A DNA stretch of 64,000 nt, taken from Pantoea ananatis LMG 2665 (GTDB lineage Bacteria; Pseudomonadota; Gammaproteobacteria; Enterobacterales; Enterobacteriaceae). The notes below the pieces were generated by a model that saw nothing but the letters and a program-made list of their open reading frames with translations, did not search any database and had not been told where the DNA came from. Position numbers and translations under genes: made by a program. How positions within the stretch are numbered: position 1 is the first letter of the stretch; the number at the start of each line of letters is the position of its first letter. This document shows positions 8,365 to 17,574 of the stretch, one piece after another. The stretch covers positions 1,116,001-1,180,000 of the forward strand of contig NZ_JMJJ01000004.1 of assembly GCF_000710035.2 (NCBI RefSeq), in the 5' to 3' direction.

Positions 8365-9465
8365 TTATTCGTCCTGCGTCAGCGTTCCTTTCGCGCCATG
8401 GGGTTCTGAGCGCAGATACTGCGGCGGTGCTTTGACATTGGCATTGAATTCGGCCGCGGCGTGCCATGGCCAGCGTGGGTTATACAACATGCCGCGCGCC
8501 AGGGCGACCAGGTCGGCTTCCTCCTGTTGCAAAATATCTTCAGCCTGCTGTGGCTCGGTAATTAAGCCTACCGCAATCACCGGAATGCCAATCTGCTGGC
8601 GGATGTCGCGTGCAAAAGGAACCTGGTAATTTGGCCCGACCTTAATCTGCTGTTGTTCCGACAATCCGCCGCTGGATACGTGGATGTAGGCACAGTTCAG
8701 GGATTCAAGCTGCTTAGAGAAGGCAATGGACTGGCCGACATCCCATCCGCCTTCTACCCAGTCGCTGGCCGAAATACGCACCCCAACCGGAATCTCTGCG
8801 GGTACGGCTTCACGTACCGCATGAAACACTTCCAGTGGATAACGCATTCTGTTTTCCAGCGAGCCGCCGTATTCATCACTTCGCTTGTTGGATAAGGGAG
8901 AGAGAAACTGGTGGAGCAGGTAGCCATGCGCGGCGTGAACTTCAATTAATTCTATTCCCAGACGAACCGCGCGTTTTGCCGTTGCGACAAAAGCATTTTT
9001 AACGCGCTCGAGATCGCTGGCCTGCATCTCCAGCGGAGGATGCTCGCCATCACTGAACGACAGGGCAGAAGGGGCCTGGGTTTGCCAGCCGCCATCCTGA
9101 GGCGCAATCTGTTCGCCACCTTCCCAGGGAACGGTGCAGGATGCTTTACGCCCGGCATGGCCGAGCTGAATGCCGATCGGCATATCGGAGTACTGACGAA
9201 TATCCTGCAGAACCTCGCTCAGCGCCGTTTCTGTTTCATCGTCCCATAAGCCTAAATCGCCATAGGTGATCCGGCCGATGTCCTCAACGGCGGTAGCTTC
9301 AATAATCAACAAGCCTGCACCCGATAAGGCAAGGTGGCCCAGATGAATACGATGCCAGGCGGTCGCACTGCCTTCATCAGCCGAATACTGACACATTGGC
9401 GCAATGACTATCCTGTTATCCAGGGTTAACTCACCCAGAGAGAAAGGGGAAAAGAGCTTGCTCAT
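8365..9465 (-). CDS. old yellow enzyme family NAD(P)H:flavin oxidoreductase (YqjM/XenA class)
   Basis: 366-residue FMN enzyme that reduces activated C=C bonds or nitro compounds. The class marker cysteine is in APMCQYSA (C25), the substrate-binding pair is in EVHAAHGYLLHQFLSPLSNK, followed by DEYGG and ENR, and the FMN phosphate site is AVGLITEPQQAED with ALARGMLYNP. The ATG has GAGG upstream. It appears monocistronic. The physiological substrate is unknown; reactive enals or xenobiotics are the family's usual targets. Confidence 0.93.
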   Translation of the reverse strand: MSKLFSPFSLGELTLDNRIVIAPMCQYSADEGSATAWHRIHLGHLALSGAGLLIIEATAVEDIGRITYGDLGLWDDETETALSEVLQDIRQYSDMPIGIQLGHAGRKASCTVPWEGGEQIAPQDGGWQTQAPSALSFSDGEHPPLEMQASDLERVKNAFVATAKRAVRLGIELIEVHAAHGYLLHQFLSPLSNKRSDEYGGSLENRMRYPLEVFHAVREAVPAEIPVGVRISASDWVEGGWDVGQSIAFSKQLESLNCAYIHVSSGGLSEQQQIKVGPNYQVPFARDIRQQIGIPVIAVGLITEPQQAEDILQQEEADLVALARGMLYNPRWPWHAAAEFNANVKAPPQYLRSEPHGAKGTLTQDE

Positions 9466-9675
9466 AAAAACCTCATTGTCGGCGCAGGGGGAAAGTGTGT
9501 TGAAAACTATAGTGGCTGATGAGCAAACGCGTACTTCTGGCAGCGTAACAATTTATTGAACAGTCTTATTTAGTTACAGCATACATAAGAAACGTGAAGA
9601 TCAGGCAGAATATGTAAAGCGTTCACGGCCTGAAAAAAATGAGATAACGTTGCGTAAGCAGGGGAAAACGGGAAC

Positions 9676-9707
9676 CCCTGCTGTTATTGCCGAAGATAAC
9701 AGCAGGG
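9676..9707 (-). terminator. 12-bp hairpin downstream of the DUF1471-like gene
   Basis: CCCTGCTGTTAT (9676-9687) pairs exactly with ATAACAGCAGGG (9696-9707) around an 8-base loop. It lies between the end of the small minus-strand gene and the reductase start. The downstream side on the minus strand is only weakly T-rich (GTTCCCGTTTTCC), so termination is likely but not certain. Confidence 0.5.
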
Positions 9708-9751
9708 TTCAGAGTGGCTAATAACGCATTGCGAAGAGTGATCGGTCACAA

Positions 9752-10060
9752 TCAGGCTCTCTGCAACGCCTTCTCGTCAAGCGCATACAGCGTCGCGGTG
9801 GCTTCCAGAATATGCTGCTGATCGTTACCCGGTTTATGGGAATCAACGTGGGTAATGTGATAGCCCACAGCACCGGCCTCCGTTGCTTTGCGCAGCAGGG
9901 CATCCGTGATTTCTTCCATCGATGTCGCCCAGGTGACGGTTGTCACGCCCATCGGCTTGATGGCATTTTTTTCATCCTGAGACAAACCTGTACGGATAAA
10001 CACAGGGCTAACGGTCTGAGGAGAGAAGATAGACAAAATATCCTGAACAAGTGCTTTCAT
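9752..10060 (-). CDS. small DUF1471 (YdgH/BhsA/McbA)-like protein without signal peptide
   Basis: 102 residues. The core VTWATSMEEITDALL, RKATEAGAVGYHITHVDS and ATATLYA follow the DUF1471 pattern of a strand, a helix ending in 'GA..Y.I' and a final 'A.A.LY' strand. Known members are small periplasmic stress and biofilm proteins with a signal peptide. This one starts MKALVQDILSIFSPQ with no cleavable signal, so it may act in the cytoplasm or be a divergent relative. The ATG has AGGAG about eight bases upstream. Single-gene unit. Confidence 0.55.
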   Translation of the reverse strand: MKALVQDILSIFSPQTVSPVFIRTGLSQDEKNAIKPMGVTTVTWATSMEEITDALLRKATEAGAVGYHITHVDSHKPGNDQQHILEATATLYALDEKALQRA

Positions 10061-10514
10061 TTTCGTGCTCCTGAGTATCTGAAATTACGGCATCACGCGC
10101 CTGTTGAGCGCCATCGATTTTTTAATTCATTCGCCATGAGTTCGATTAACGCGGTCATGTTAAGGACTGTCGGCAAAAGTTATAAAATACCTTTTCCGGT
10201 TAACGAATTTGGCTTTTCTTGCTAATCAGATGCTTATGAAAGCTTCAGCCACACTTGAGCTGAAATATGGAAGGTTTTTTGTGTCTGCTTACAGGTTGTG
10301 AAATCTGGATACAAAATGCCAACACGAACTTAACAATCAAGCCAGCAAGAACAGCACAGTGGGATAAAAGGGCGCGCGGCGTTGGGCTGACAGACGTTTA
10401 CATTAATTGAAAAAATTGAAATCAGCCGCATTGTTCAGGTAACAGGTTGATAAGTAACAGGCTTACCCGTGATGAAATTTGCCTTAGGGAATTCTCTCGT
10501 CCATCGGCACAGGA
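10061..10514. other. intergenic between small DUF1471-like gene and phosphatase promoter
   Basis: No supported gene. Reading frames here are short and unlike proteins. The right end carries the phosphate-control site listed next. Confidence 0.5.
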
Positions 10515-10548
10515 TTTTCATAAAACTGTCACAACGCATCCCAATACT
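10515..10548 (+). promoter_or_regulatory. Pho box and promoter of the alkaline phosphatase gene
   Basis: TTTTCAT (10515-10521), four A bases, then CTGTCAC (10526-10532) match the two 7-base repeats of a PhoB site in 5 of 7 and 7 of 7 positions. An AATACT -10 (10543-10548) follows ten bases later, the same spacing as in E. coli phoA. There is no good -35, as expected for PhoB activation. It lies about 95 bases before the phosphatase start codon. Confidence 0.75.
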
Positions 10549-10642
10549 GCACAGCCACGGAGTAACAAAAAGACATCTTTCGACATTCTTTGAAACCTGT
10601 TTCTTTGTTCAGGCGGTCGCTGTCATCATTATGGAGAGTTTT

Positions 10643-12256
10643 ATGCCACGTCAACCTCGTCTTGACCCTTCCTCTACTGTGTTTTCCCTGCGTCAACTTC
10701 CTCTGTGCCTGCTGGCTCTGGGCGGTCTGACCCTCAGTGCCTCTGCGTTTGCCGACGCCATCAAAGCGAAAAACGTCATTGTCATGATTAACGATGGTGC
10801 AGGCTGGGGAACATGGGATGCCACCGCATACTGGCAGTACGGTGGGCGCGATAAAACGCCTTATGCTGGATTCCCGGTAAAGTATGCCATGACAACCTAT
10901 CCACTCAACGCCTCGAAAAAAGCCACACACAGCAATGAATCCCTTGTTAATTATGACGCGCAGAAAGCCTGGGACACGACAAAAACCCAGAGCAAAGAAC
11001 TGCCCTTTAAGGGTTACGAATATCTGGCCATAAATCCTACTGACAGTGCGGCGGCGGGCACCGCGCTGGCATCCGGGGTAAAAACCTATAACAATGCCAT
11101 CAACGTCGATAACATGGGTAAACCGGTCGACTTCATTACTCTGACAGCCAGGGCACAGGGGAAGGCCACGGGCGTCGTCACCAGTGTGCCGTTCTCGCAC
11201 GCCACGCCAGCGGCCTTTGGTGCGCAGAATGCTTCCCGTAACGATTATCACGCGATCGCCAGACAAATGCTCACCGCCGGTAAGCTCGACGTGATTATGG
11301 GAACCGGACTGCCGGGCTTCAACGTGAATGGAACGGATTGTCAGCATCTGGCGAAAAATGAGTCCACCGCCGGCTGTGGCAAAGATGCGAACCTTTATCT
11401 GGCGCAAACCGAATGGGATTTACTCCGCGCGGGTAAGCTGGCGCCAGCGGGCGGTCAGCCGTGGAAAATTGTGCGCAGCACGGAGGCGTTTACCCAGTTG
11501 GCTAACGGCTCGCTGAACTATGATGGCCCGCTGCTGGGATCGCCCAACGTCGCCCCCAACGGAACGTTACAGCAGGGCCGGCAGGGTGAATTTGTTGGTA
11601 AAGATGCGGCGAATCCATCAGGCGATGCATTTATTACCACGGTGCCAACGCTGAACCTGATGACCCGTGGCGCGATTCAGCATCTGAGCAAAAATCCGAA
11701 CGGCTTCTTTATGATGGTCGAAGGTGGGGCAACCGACTGGTCTGCCCATACCAGCAATGCCTGCAGTGGTAAAGGAGACTGGGGCAACACGTATAACCCC
11801 AACTGCGTGGGCGTTGAATACGGCCGTCTGATTGAAGAAAGCGCCGATTTTAATCACGCCGTGGCCTCTGTCATTGAATGGGTCGAGACAAACAGCAACT
11901 GGAACGAGACCTTGCTGATTGTTACCACGGATCATGATAACGGCATGCCGATGGGGCCGGATGCGCAGACTCGCGCATTTGAACCCGTCATCAATAACGG
12001 CAAAGGCGCCATGCCGGGCGTGTCTTTCCGTCCCACCGGCAATCACGCTAACGCGTTGGTTCCGCTGTGGGCAAAAGGTGTGGGCGCTGAAGCCTTCGCC
12101 GAACGCGTGCGCGGTAACGACGCGGGCTATGCCAAATATGTCGGTTACAATCAGGGTGATTACATTGATAATACCGACGTTTTCACCGTTGTAAAGGCCG
12201 CGCTGGAGGGAAAGGCCGTTGAAAAAATTATGCCCGGGCAGGCCAGTAAATCCTGA
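10643..12256 (+). CDS. secreted alkaline phosphatase
   Basis: 537-residue periplasmic or secreted metallo-phosphatase releasing phosphate from organic esters. Start ATG (MPRQPRLDP) with GGAG upstream. Signal peptide with hydrophobic LCLLALGGLTLSASAFA and an AxA-type cleavage site. Active-site elements in order: MINDGAGWGTWD (metal aspartate), NPTDSAAAGTALASG (DS nucleophile region), FFMMVEGGATDWSAH (Glu/Asp/His ligands), VTTDHDNGMP and GNHANALVPLWAKG (Asp-His and His ligands). It is larger than E. coli PhoA and has its own insertions (GKGDWGNTYNPNCVGVEYG), so I give no symbol. The Pho box upstream implies induction by phosphate starvation. Confidence 0.9.
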   Translation: MPRQPRLDPSSTVFSLRQLPLCLLALGGLTLSASAFADAIKAKNVIVMINDGAGWGTWDATAYWQYGGRDKTPYAGFPVKYAMTTYPLNASKKATHSNESLVNYDAQKAWDTTKTQSKELPFKGYEYLAINPTDSAAAGTALASGVKTYNNAINVDNMGKPVDFITLTARAQGKATGVVTSVPFSHATPAAFGAQNASRNDYHAIARQMLTAGKLDVIMGTGLPGFNVNGTDCQHLAKNESTAGCGKDANLYLAQTEWDLLRAGKLAPAGGQPWKIVRSTEAFTQLANGSLNYDGPLLGSPNVAPNGTLQQGRQGEFVGKDAANPSGDAFITTVPTLNLMTRGAIQHLSKNPNGFFMMVEGGATDWSAHTSNACSGKGDWGNTYNPNCVGVEYGRLIEESADFNHAVASVIEWVETNSNWNETLLIVTTDHDNGMPMGPDAQTRAFEPVINNGKGAMPGVSFRPTGNHANALVPLWAKGVGAEAFAERVRGNDAGYAKYVGYNQGDYIDNTDVFTVVKAALEGKAVEKIMPGQASKS

Positions 12257-12312
12257 CGTGACAAAGTCACAATAAAGAGGGCGCGTGATGCCTTCCTGAC
12301 CGCATCAGGTAC

Positions 12313-12346
12313 GCGGTGCCGGTGAATATTCGCTCACCGGCACCGC
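12313..12346 (+). terminator. strong hairpin after the phosphatase gene
   Basis: GCGGTGCCGGTGA (12313-12325) and TCACCGGCACCGC (12334-12346) are perfect 13-base arms with an 8-base loop. Only a broken T-run follows (TGTGTTATCT), so this may protect the 3' end or terminate imperfectly. Confidence 0.5.
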
Positions 12347-12431
12347 TGTGTTATCTCCGTCACCCGCACAACACGTCGATGCCTTCTCTTTTTTTTCCGC
12401 CGTCAGCAATATTCTGCTGGCTCATTCGTCT

Positions 12432-12476
12432 ACCTCATCACAAACGTGTGTTTATCACTGATGAGGTCATCCTGAT
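12432..12476 (+). promoter_or_regulatory. inverted repeat covering the ribosome site of the sigma-factor operon
   Basis: ACCTCATCA (12432-12440) and TGATGAGGT (12459-12467) are exact 9-base arms. The right arm contains the AGG that serves as ribosome site for the ATG at 12477. A hairpin in the mRNA would hide it; on DNA the same repeat could be an operator. Confidence 0.45.
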
Positions 12477-12896
12477 ATGAGAGATTTTGATCACCCTTCG
12501 TTCCGCCATGCCCGTGCCAGGGGCAGAAACCGACTGGCGAAGCCGTTGATAGTGGGCGCCGTTTTTATCGTCGCACTGTGTCTGCTGGTCATGTCACTGT
12601 GGAATGCCTTGCTGCCCGCGCCTATCGGGGTTAAAACGATCGGTTTCTGGCAGGCCGCAGGGTTGTTGCTACTGTGCCGGATTCTGTTTGGCGGCCTGGG
12701 TATCAGGCCGGGAATGTTTGGCCATGCCCGGCGTCGTATGCATGAACGCTGGATGCAGATGACACCGGAACAACGAGACGCATTTATGAAGCAACGTCGG
12801 GAAGGTTTTGGCCATCGGGGGCAACACTGCCGTGATAAACGCCGGGACGAACAGCCTCCGTCGTCAGATGACAATCATGCAGCCCGGACTGAGTAG
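12477..12896 (+). CDS. small inner-membrane protein, sigma-factor partner candidate
   Basis: 139 residues. There is a basic N-terminus (HARARGRNRLAKP), two hydrophobic segments at about 22-45 (LIVGAVFIVALCLLVMSLWN) and 58-75 (FWQAAGLLLLCRILFGG), then a charged C-terminal tail with MTPEQRDAFMKQRREGFGH, a motif like that of Spy/CnxR-type metal or stress sensor proteins. It lies three bases before an ECF sigma gene, so it may be the membrane anchor or anti-sigma of that system. There is no recognised anti-sigma domain; this role comes from position only. Confidence 0.65.
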   Translation: MRDFDHPSFRHARARGRNRLAKPLIVGAVFIVALCLLVMSLWNALLPAPIGVKTIGFWQAAGLLLLCRILFGGLGIRPGMFGHARRRMHERWMQMTPEQRDAFMKQRREGFGHRGQHCRDKRRDEQPPSSDDNHAARTE

Positions 12897-12899
12897 ACG

Positions 12900-13460
12900 A
12901 TGAAGGCCAGCGCATCGCAAGCCTCATCGTGGGTCAAAGCGCTTACGCTCTGCAGAACGAAACTCCAGCGATTTATTCGTGCCCGTACCCCAGCACGGGA
13001 GGACGCTGACGATATTTTGCAGGAAATTACCTGTCAGTTGATCGGCGTGGAACAGCCGGTTGAGAATATCTCCGCCTGGCTGTTTCGGACGGCACGTAAT
13101 GAAATGACGGATCGGGCGCGTAAGAAGCGGGAGTTGCCACTTGCCAGCTACATGAAAAACGACGAGGAGGATGGGGTTGAAAGCGAACTGGCTGAAACCC
13201 TGTTTGGCATTCCGCAAACCCCTGAAGATGATTACCTCAGGGCGCTACTCTGGGAGGCGCTGGAAGCGGCGCTAGCCGAACTTCCGCCCGCGCAGTATGA
13301 GGTGTTTGACCAAACAGAGCTGCAGGGAATCAGCTATAAAGCGCTGTCAGAATTAACCGGCGTCAGTGTTCAGACCTTGCTGTCGCGCAAGCATAAAGCC
13401 GTACTGTATCTACGCATGCGCTTGCGGGCGGTCTACGACGATCTGGTCAGTGAAGATTGA
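12900..13460 (+). CDS. ECF-type RNA polymerase sigma factor
   Basis: 186 residues with the two sigma-70 regions of ECF factors. Region 2 runs about 20-85 (REDADDILQEITCQLIGV, then AWLFRTARNEMTDRARKK). Region 4 runs about 110-175 (ALAELPPAQYEVFDQTELQG, then YKALSELTGVSVQTLLSRKHKAV, the helix-turn-helix). It is cotranscribed with the membrane protein in front of it. The stop abuts the terminator shared with the malEFG operon coming from the other side. The signal and regulon are unknown. The sigma-70 family call is secure. Confidence 0.9.
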   Translation: MKASASQASSWVKALTLCRTKLQRFIRARTPAREDADDILQEITCQLIGVEQPVENISAWLFRTARNEMTDRARKKRELPLASYMKNDEEDGVESELAETLFGIPQTPEDDYLRALLWEALEAALAELPPAQYEVFDQTELQGISYKALSELTGVSVQTLLSRKHKAVLYLRMRLRAVYDDLVSED

Positions 13461-13485
13461 AAAAAGGCGGCCATGACGGGCCGCC
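13460..13485 (-). terminator. Rho-independent terminator of malEFG
   Basis: On the minus strand GGCGGCC, a 6-base loop and GGCCGCC are followed by six T residues (13465 down to 13460). The gene order places it about 40 bases after malG. The T-run overlaps the stop codon of the sigma-factor gene on the other strand. Confidence 0.85.
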
Positions 13486-13526
13486 AATGTTCGCATTATC
13501 ACCTTGAAAGGGGAAGGATGACGCGA

Positions 13527-14417
13527 TCAGCCCTTCACGCCGCCGGCGGTCAGGCCGTTAACCAGCCAGCGTTGCGCCAGCAGGAACACCAGGGTAATAG
13601 GAATGGCAGAGAGAACGGCGGGTGCGGCAAAATCGCCCCACAGATAGTTTTGCGGATTAAGATATTGCTGCATGCCCACGGCCAGCGTGTAACTGTTGAC
13701 GTCACGCAGCAGCAGTGAGGCCACCGGGACTTCCGTTACTGCAGCGATAAACGCCAAAATAAACACCACGGCTAAAATGGGCACCGATAACGGGAGTAAA
13801 ACCAGCCGGAAAGCCTGCCAGGGCGTTGCGCCATCCAGCGCCGCCGCTTCCTCCAGCGAGCTATCAATGGTTTCGAAATAGCCTTTTATCGTCCAGACAT
13901 GCAGCGCGATACCGCCAAGATAGGCGAAGATCACGCCGCCATGGGTATTTAAACCCACAAACGGCAGATATTGCCCGAGACGGTCGAACAGGGCATAAAG
14001 CGCAACCAGCGACAGCACCGCCGGGAACATCTGAAAAATCAGCATCCCTTTTAACAGGCTCTCACGCCCTTTAAAGCGCATCCGGGCAAAGGCATAGGCG
14101 CAGGTGGTGGACAGCGCCACAATGCCCATTGCGCTGATAGCCGCGATCTTGACCGAGTTCCACAGCCACAGCAAAACAGGAAAGGGCGGCGGCGTGACTG
14201 AGCCGTCAGCATGCTGAACGCTGAAGCCCAGCGCCAGCCGCCAGTGTTCCCAGGAGATATGTTCCGGAATAATACTGCCGGTGGCAAAATTTCCCGCGCG
14301 CAGCGAAATCGCCACTACCATCAGTAAGGGAAACAGTATTGCCGCAATAAACGCCAGCAGCAGCAGATGCGTCATAAACAGACGTAACTTCTGCGATTTG
14401 GGTTGTACCATCGCCAT
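13527..14417 (-). CDS. malG: maltose/maltodextrin ABC permease MalG
   Basis: 296-residue inner-membrane subunit of the MalFGK2 importer, the same length as in E. coli. It has six hydrophobic segments and the EAA loop that docks on MalK ([22 protein letters not shown]). The start [10 protein letters not shown] matches E. coli MalG exactly, so the second of two adjacent ATGs is chosen. The last residues (LTAGGVKG) are also those of E. coli. Third gene of malEFG, nine bases after malF. Confidence 0.97.
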   Translation of the reverse strand: MAMVQPKSQKLRLFMTHLLLLAFIAAILFPLLMVVAISLRAGNFATGSIIPEHISWEHWRLALGFSVQHADGSVTPPPFPVLLWLWNSVKIAAISAMGIVALSTTCAYAFARMRFKGRESLLKGMLIFQMFPAVLSLVALYALFDRLGQYLPFVGLNTHGGVIFAYLGGIALHVWTIKGYFETIDSSLEEAAALDGATPWQAFRLVLLPLSVPILAVVFILAFIAAVTEVPVASLLLRDVNSYTLAVGMQQYLNPQNYLWGDFAAPAVLSAIPITLVFLLAQRWLVNGLTAGGVKG

Positions 14418-14426
14418 CATGACTCC

Positions 14427-15965
14427 TTAGTCGAATTTCATCCGCACGGCTTTCAGATTGATCACCGCCAGTGCGCCAACCAGCAGGAAAATCAGCGTGG
14501 CGATAGCCGCTGCCAGACCAAAGTCCTGCCCGCCACCGCCTTCAAAAGCAATACGCCAGGTGTAGTTCACCAGCAGGTCGGTATAACCCGCAGGCGTGGT
14601 CGTGCCGAGCCTGTCGGGTGCACCATTCGTCAGTAGCTGCACCAGCACAAAGTTATTAAAATTGAAGGCAAAACTGGCAATCATCAGCGGCGTCAGCGGT
14701 TTTAACAGCAGGGGTACCGTAATCAGGAAAAAGTTTTGTAGCGGCCCGGCACCGTCCATCGCAGAGGCTTCGTACAAATCCTCGGGAATCGCTTTCAGCA
14801 GCCCCATGCACAAAATCATCATGTAGGGATAACCCAGCCAGGTATTCACGATGATCAGCATGGCACGCGCCAGCGTAGGATCGCTGAACCACGCCGGTTT
14901 ACTGCCAAACAGGGCGTTGAGCATGACGTTGATTTCGCCAAAGCTCTGGTTGAATAATCCCTTGAAGATCAAGATGGAGATAAAGGCGGGCACGGCATAA
15001 GGCAGGATCAGCATTACCCGGTAAACGGCTTTGCCTTTTAACGCCTCCCACTGCACCAGGCAGGCCAGCACCATGCCCACCGCCACCGTTAACACTACGG
15101 TCAGCAAAGAGAAAATCATCGTCCAGCCAAAGATGGCCAGGAACGGCTTTTGAATCCCCTCGTCGGTGAACACGCGAATAAAGTTCTGCCAGCCCGCGCC
15201 CACGGTAAATCCGGGACTCAGACGTTCTTCTCCCCACTGGCCCTTTGCGTCAATCACCTGATAAAAGCCGGTATCCGGATTGGCGCGATAGCTCACGCCG
15301 CTTTGCTGGTTTCTTAACGTCTGATGATCCGTTACCACATAGAGCGGGCGCGTCCCTGAAAACTGACGCAAGGAACTCATGACCAGTTCACGTCCGTCAG
15401 GCAGCACGGCGCGGAGTTTTGCCAGTGCCTGGCGATGTGTGGTGATGACGCGTAAGTTTGCCCGTTCTCCCTCTGGAGCAGGTGCGCTCACCATCTTTAA
15501 TGGGCCCGCAGTGTCGAAGGAGAAGAGCGGTGACACCCAGGTCTGACTGTTCGATCCCTCGCTAAGCACCAGCCGCCAGCGATCGCCTTCGGGAAGCAGG
15601 CTGAAATTCAGGCCTGCACCGTCCTGATATTGTCTGCTGAGTAAAACCTGCTGCGCACGCTCCTGGGTCAACTGATTGGTGCTGCTGTAGTTGGTAAAGG
15701 CAATGCCCACGGTACAGGCCAGAGGGAACAAGACAAATAACATCATGCCGGCCATGCCGGGATAAACATAACGCCAGGCGTAGGCCCTGCGATTGGCATA
15801 AATCCCGATGCCGAGCCCGCTTATGACCAGCGCCAGCAGGGCAAACAGGTATTCCCCCTGAGCATACATCAGCACCAGTAAATAACCGACCAGCAAACAA
15901 CAGATGCCCACCAGTGCGCCTTTCAACACAGAACGATGCCGTCCCGTTTGCGGTTTTTCTGACAT
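14427..15965 (-). CDS. malF: maltose/maltodextrin ABC permease MalF
   Basis: 512 residues, close to the 514 of E. coli MalF. Two N-terminal helices, then the large periplasmic P2 loop (about residues 90-270) that contacts MalE, then six more helices with the EAA motif (YEASAMDGAGPLQNFFLI). The end (LAVINLKAVRMKFD) is typical. Second gene of the operon; a stable hairpin lies between malE and this gene. Confidence 0.97.
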   Translation of the reverse strand: MSEKPQTGRHRSVLKGALVGICCLLVGYLLVLMYAQGEYLFALLALVISGLGIGIYANRRAYAWRYVYPGMAGMMLFVLFPLACTVGIAFTNYSSTNQLTQERAQQVLLSRQYQDGAGLNFSLLPEGDRWRLVLSEGSNSQTWVSPLFSFDTAGPLKMVSAPAPEGERANLRVITTHRQALAKLRAVLPDGRELVMSSLRQFSGTRPLYVVTDHQTLRNQQSGVSYRANPDTGFYQVIDAKGQWGEERLSPGFTVGAGWQNFIRVFTDEGIQKPFLAIFGWTMIFSLLTVVLTVAVGMVLACLVQWEALKGKAVYRVMLILPYAVPAFISILIFKGLFNQSFGEINVMLNALFGSKPAWFSDPTLARAMLIIVNTWLGYPYMMILCMGLLKAIPEDLYEASAMDGAGPLQNFFLITVPLLLKPLTPLMIASFAFNFNNFVLVQLLTNGAPDRLGTTTPAGYTDLLVNYTWRIAFEGGGGQDFGLAAAIATLIFLLVGALAVINLKAVRMKFD

Positions 15966-15990
15966 GACCCGATTTCCTTAACGGCAGGTT

Positions 15991-16012
15991 GCAGGCCAGC
16001 AAACTGGCCTGC
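15991..16012 (-). repeat. malE-malF intergenic hairpin
   Basis: GCAGGCCAG (15991-15999), loop CAAA, CTGGCCTGC (16004-16012): a perfect 9-base stem with a 4-base loop, starting 11 bases after the malE stop codon. No T-run. In E. coli the same gap holds REP sequences that stabilise malE mRNA; this hairpin is likely to do the same job with a different sequence. Confidence 0.6.
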
Positions 16013-16022
16013 GCTGAACGAT

Positions 16023-17207
16023 TTACTTGCTTAAACGTGACTGCGCATCCTTGAGCGCGGCATCAACGGACTGACGGCCGCTCAGCGCGTTAAGGGTGGC
16101 GGTGCGCATGGCGTACCAGAACGCGGCCATCTGTGGGATGTTGGGCATAATGTCACCGCGTTGTGCATTGTTCATGGTGGCGGCAATACGCGAGTCTTTC
16201 TCCAGCTTTTGCTGGAAGGACTTCAGCGCCACCGCACCCAGCGGTTTATCTTTGTTCACGGCCTCAAGGCCGGCATCCGTTAACAGATAGTTTTCCAGAA
16301 ACTCTTTAGCCAGCTCTTTGTTCGGGCTGGCCGCATTGATCCCGGCGCTGAGTACGCCAACAAAAGGTTTGGTGGGCTTGCCGTTTAACGTCGGCAGCGG
16401 CGCGACGCCGTAGTGAATACCGCTCTTATCGATATTGCTCCAGGCCCAGGGGCCGTTAATGGTCATCGCCGTCTGGCCTTTATTAAAAGCGGCTTCGGCA
16501 ATGGAGTAATCCGTATCGGCGTTCAGGACCTTAGCTTTGACCTGATCGACCAGGAACTGCATGCCGGCTTTGGCTCCGGCATTATCAACGCCGGTGTTTT
16601 TGACATCATAGTGTCCGTCCGTCAACTGATAGGCATAAGCGCCGCCGGCTGCTAGCAGCGGCCAGGTAAAGTAGGGCTCCTGCAGATTAAACATGATGGC
16701 GCTTTTGCCTTTCTCGCGCAGCGACTTATCCAGGGCGGCCATCTCTTCCCACGTTTTCGGCGGCGTGGGGAGCAGGTCTTTGTTGTAGATTAGCGATAGC
16801 GACTCAACCGAAACCGGATAGCCAATGAGCTTGCCGTCGAAGCGCACGGCGTCCCAGGTGAAAGGAAAGATTTTTTGCTGGAAACTGCTGTCCGGTGACA
16901 CCTCGGCTAACAGGCCGGACTGGGCGTAACCGCCAAAACGGTCGTGCGCCCAGAAGATAATGTCCGGACCGTCACCGGTCGCGGCCACCTGCGAGTATTT
17001 CTCTTCCATTTTATCCGGGTGCTCGACCGTAACGTGAATACCGGTTTCCTGTTCAAACTTTTTACCCACCTCGGCCAGACCGTTATAGCCTTTGTCACCG
17101 TTGATCCAGATAACCAGTTTTCCTTCTTCAATCTTTGCGACTGCGGAAGCGGAGAACAGCACCGCCGAGAGGGCTGACAGAGCCAAAATTTTTGCGCCAG
17201 TTTTCAT
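16023..17207 (-). CDS. malE: periplasmic maltose-binding protein MalE
   Basis: 394-residue periplasmic receptor that delivers maltose and maltodextrins to MalFGK2. Signal peptide [24 protein letters not shown], mature start [19 protein letters not shown] as in E. coli, and ligand-contact regions such as [15 protein letters not shown] and [15 protein letters not shown]. The ATG chosen has GGAG eight bases upstream; a GTG three codons earlier is in frame but unlikely. Divergent from malK, first gene of malEFG. Confidence 0.97.
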   Translation of the reverse strand: MKTGAKILALSALSAVLFSASAVAKIEEGKLVIWINGDKGYNGLAEVGKKFEQETGIHVTVEHPDKMEEKYSQVAATGDGPDIIFWAHDRFGGYAQSGLLAEVSPDSSFQQKIFPFTWDAVRFDGKLIGYPVSVESLSLIYNKDLLPTPPKTWEEMAALDKSLREKGKSAIMFNLQEPYFTWPLLAAGGAYAYQLTDGHYDVKNTGVDNAGAKAGMQFLVDQVKAKVLNADTDYSIAEAAFNKGQTAMTINGPWAWSNIDKSGIHYGVAPLPTLNGKPTKPFVGVLSAGINAASPNKELAKEFLENYLLTDAGLEAVNKDKPLGAVALKSFQQKLEKDSRIAATMNNAQRGDIMPNIPQMAAFWYAMRTATLNALSGRQSVDAALKDAQSRLSK

Positions 17208-17574
17208 CTTTAACACTCCATCCTGTTAGCGGAAACGAACATGTTGCTTGCCGCACATTCTGCGTGTTCTTACCGGCTTCTCATCCTCCTGGCCTCTACG
17301 CCTGCCGCCGTCGAGGTGTGATCGCTGTTACAAAGTGACAGGATTATCACGGTCTGGCTCACACTAAGGTGGGTGCCAGACTGCGTTACCGATCACAAAA
17401 ATCAGCGCAGCGCGCGACCGCTCTCGTGTGCTGATGTTTTCTCCTCCTCCCGTCTCCTCCCCCAGATAAAGCGCGTCGGTGGAGGATGTGGCGACGAATC
17501 ACGCTACGCATAGTGAACGCCAGAATTTGTCCGCTGACGTGCGGGCCGCATTAGCGAGTGGAGAGGAAAGTACT
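17208..17574. promoter_or_regulatory. malE/malK divergent control region with MalT boxes and CRP site
   Basis: By comparison with the MalT box GGGGA(T/G)GAGG, three minus-oriented sites are seen: 17279-17288 (GAGGATGAGA, 8 of 10), 17443-17452 (CGGGAGGAGG, 9 of 10) and 17453-17462 (GGGGAGGAGA, 9 of 10), the last two directly adjoining. A plus-oriented site at 17482-17491 (GAGGATGTGG, 8 of 10) is weaker. A CRP site TGTGA-N6-TTACA lies at 17317-17332, with more TCACA half sites to its right. The layout mirrors the E. coli malEp-malKp region, where MalT and CRP act together. Confidence 0.75.

Noticed and set aside
10529..11407. 292-codon minus-strand frame over the phosphatase gene
   Set aside because: Antisense shadow of a certain secreted phosphatase with all active-site motifs.
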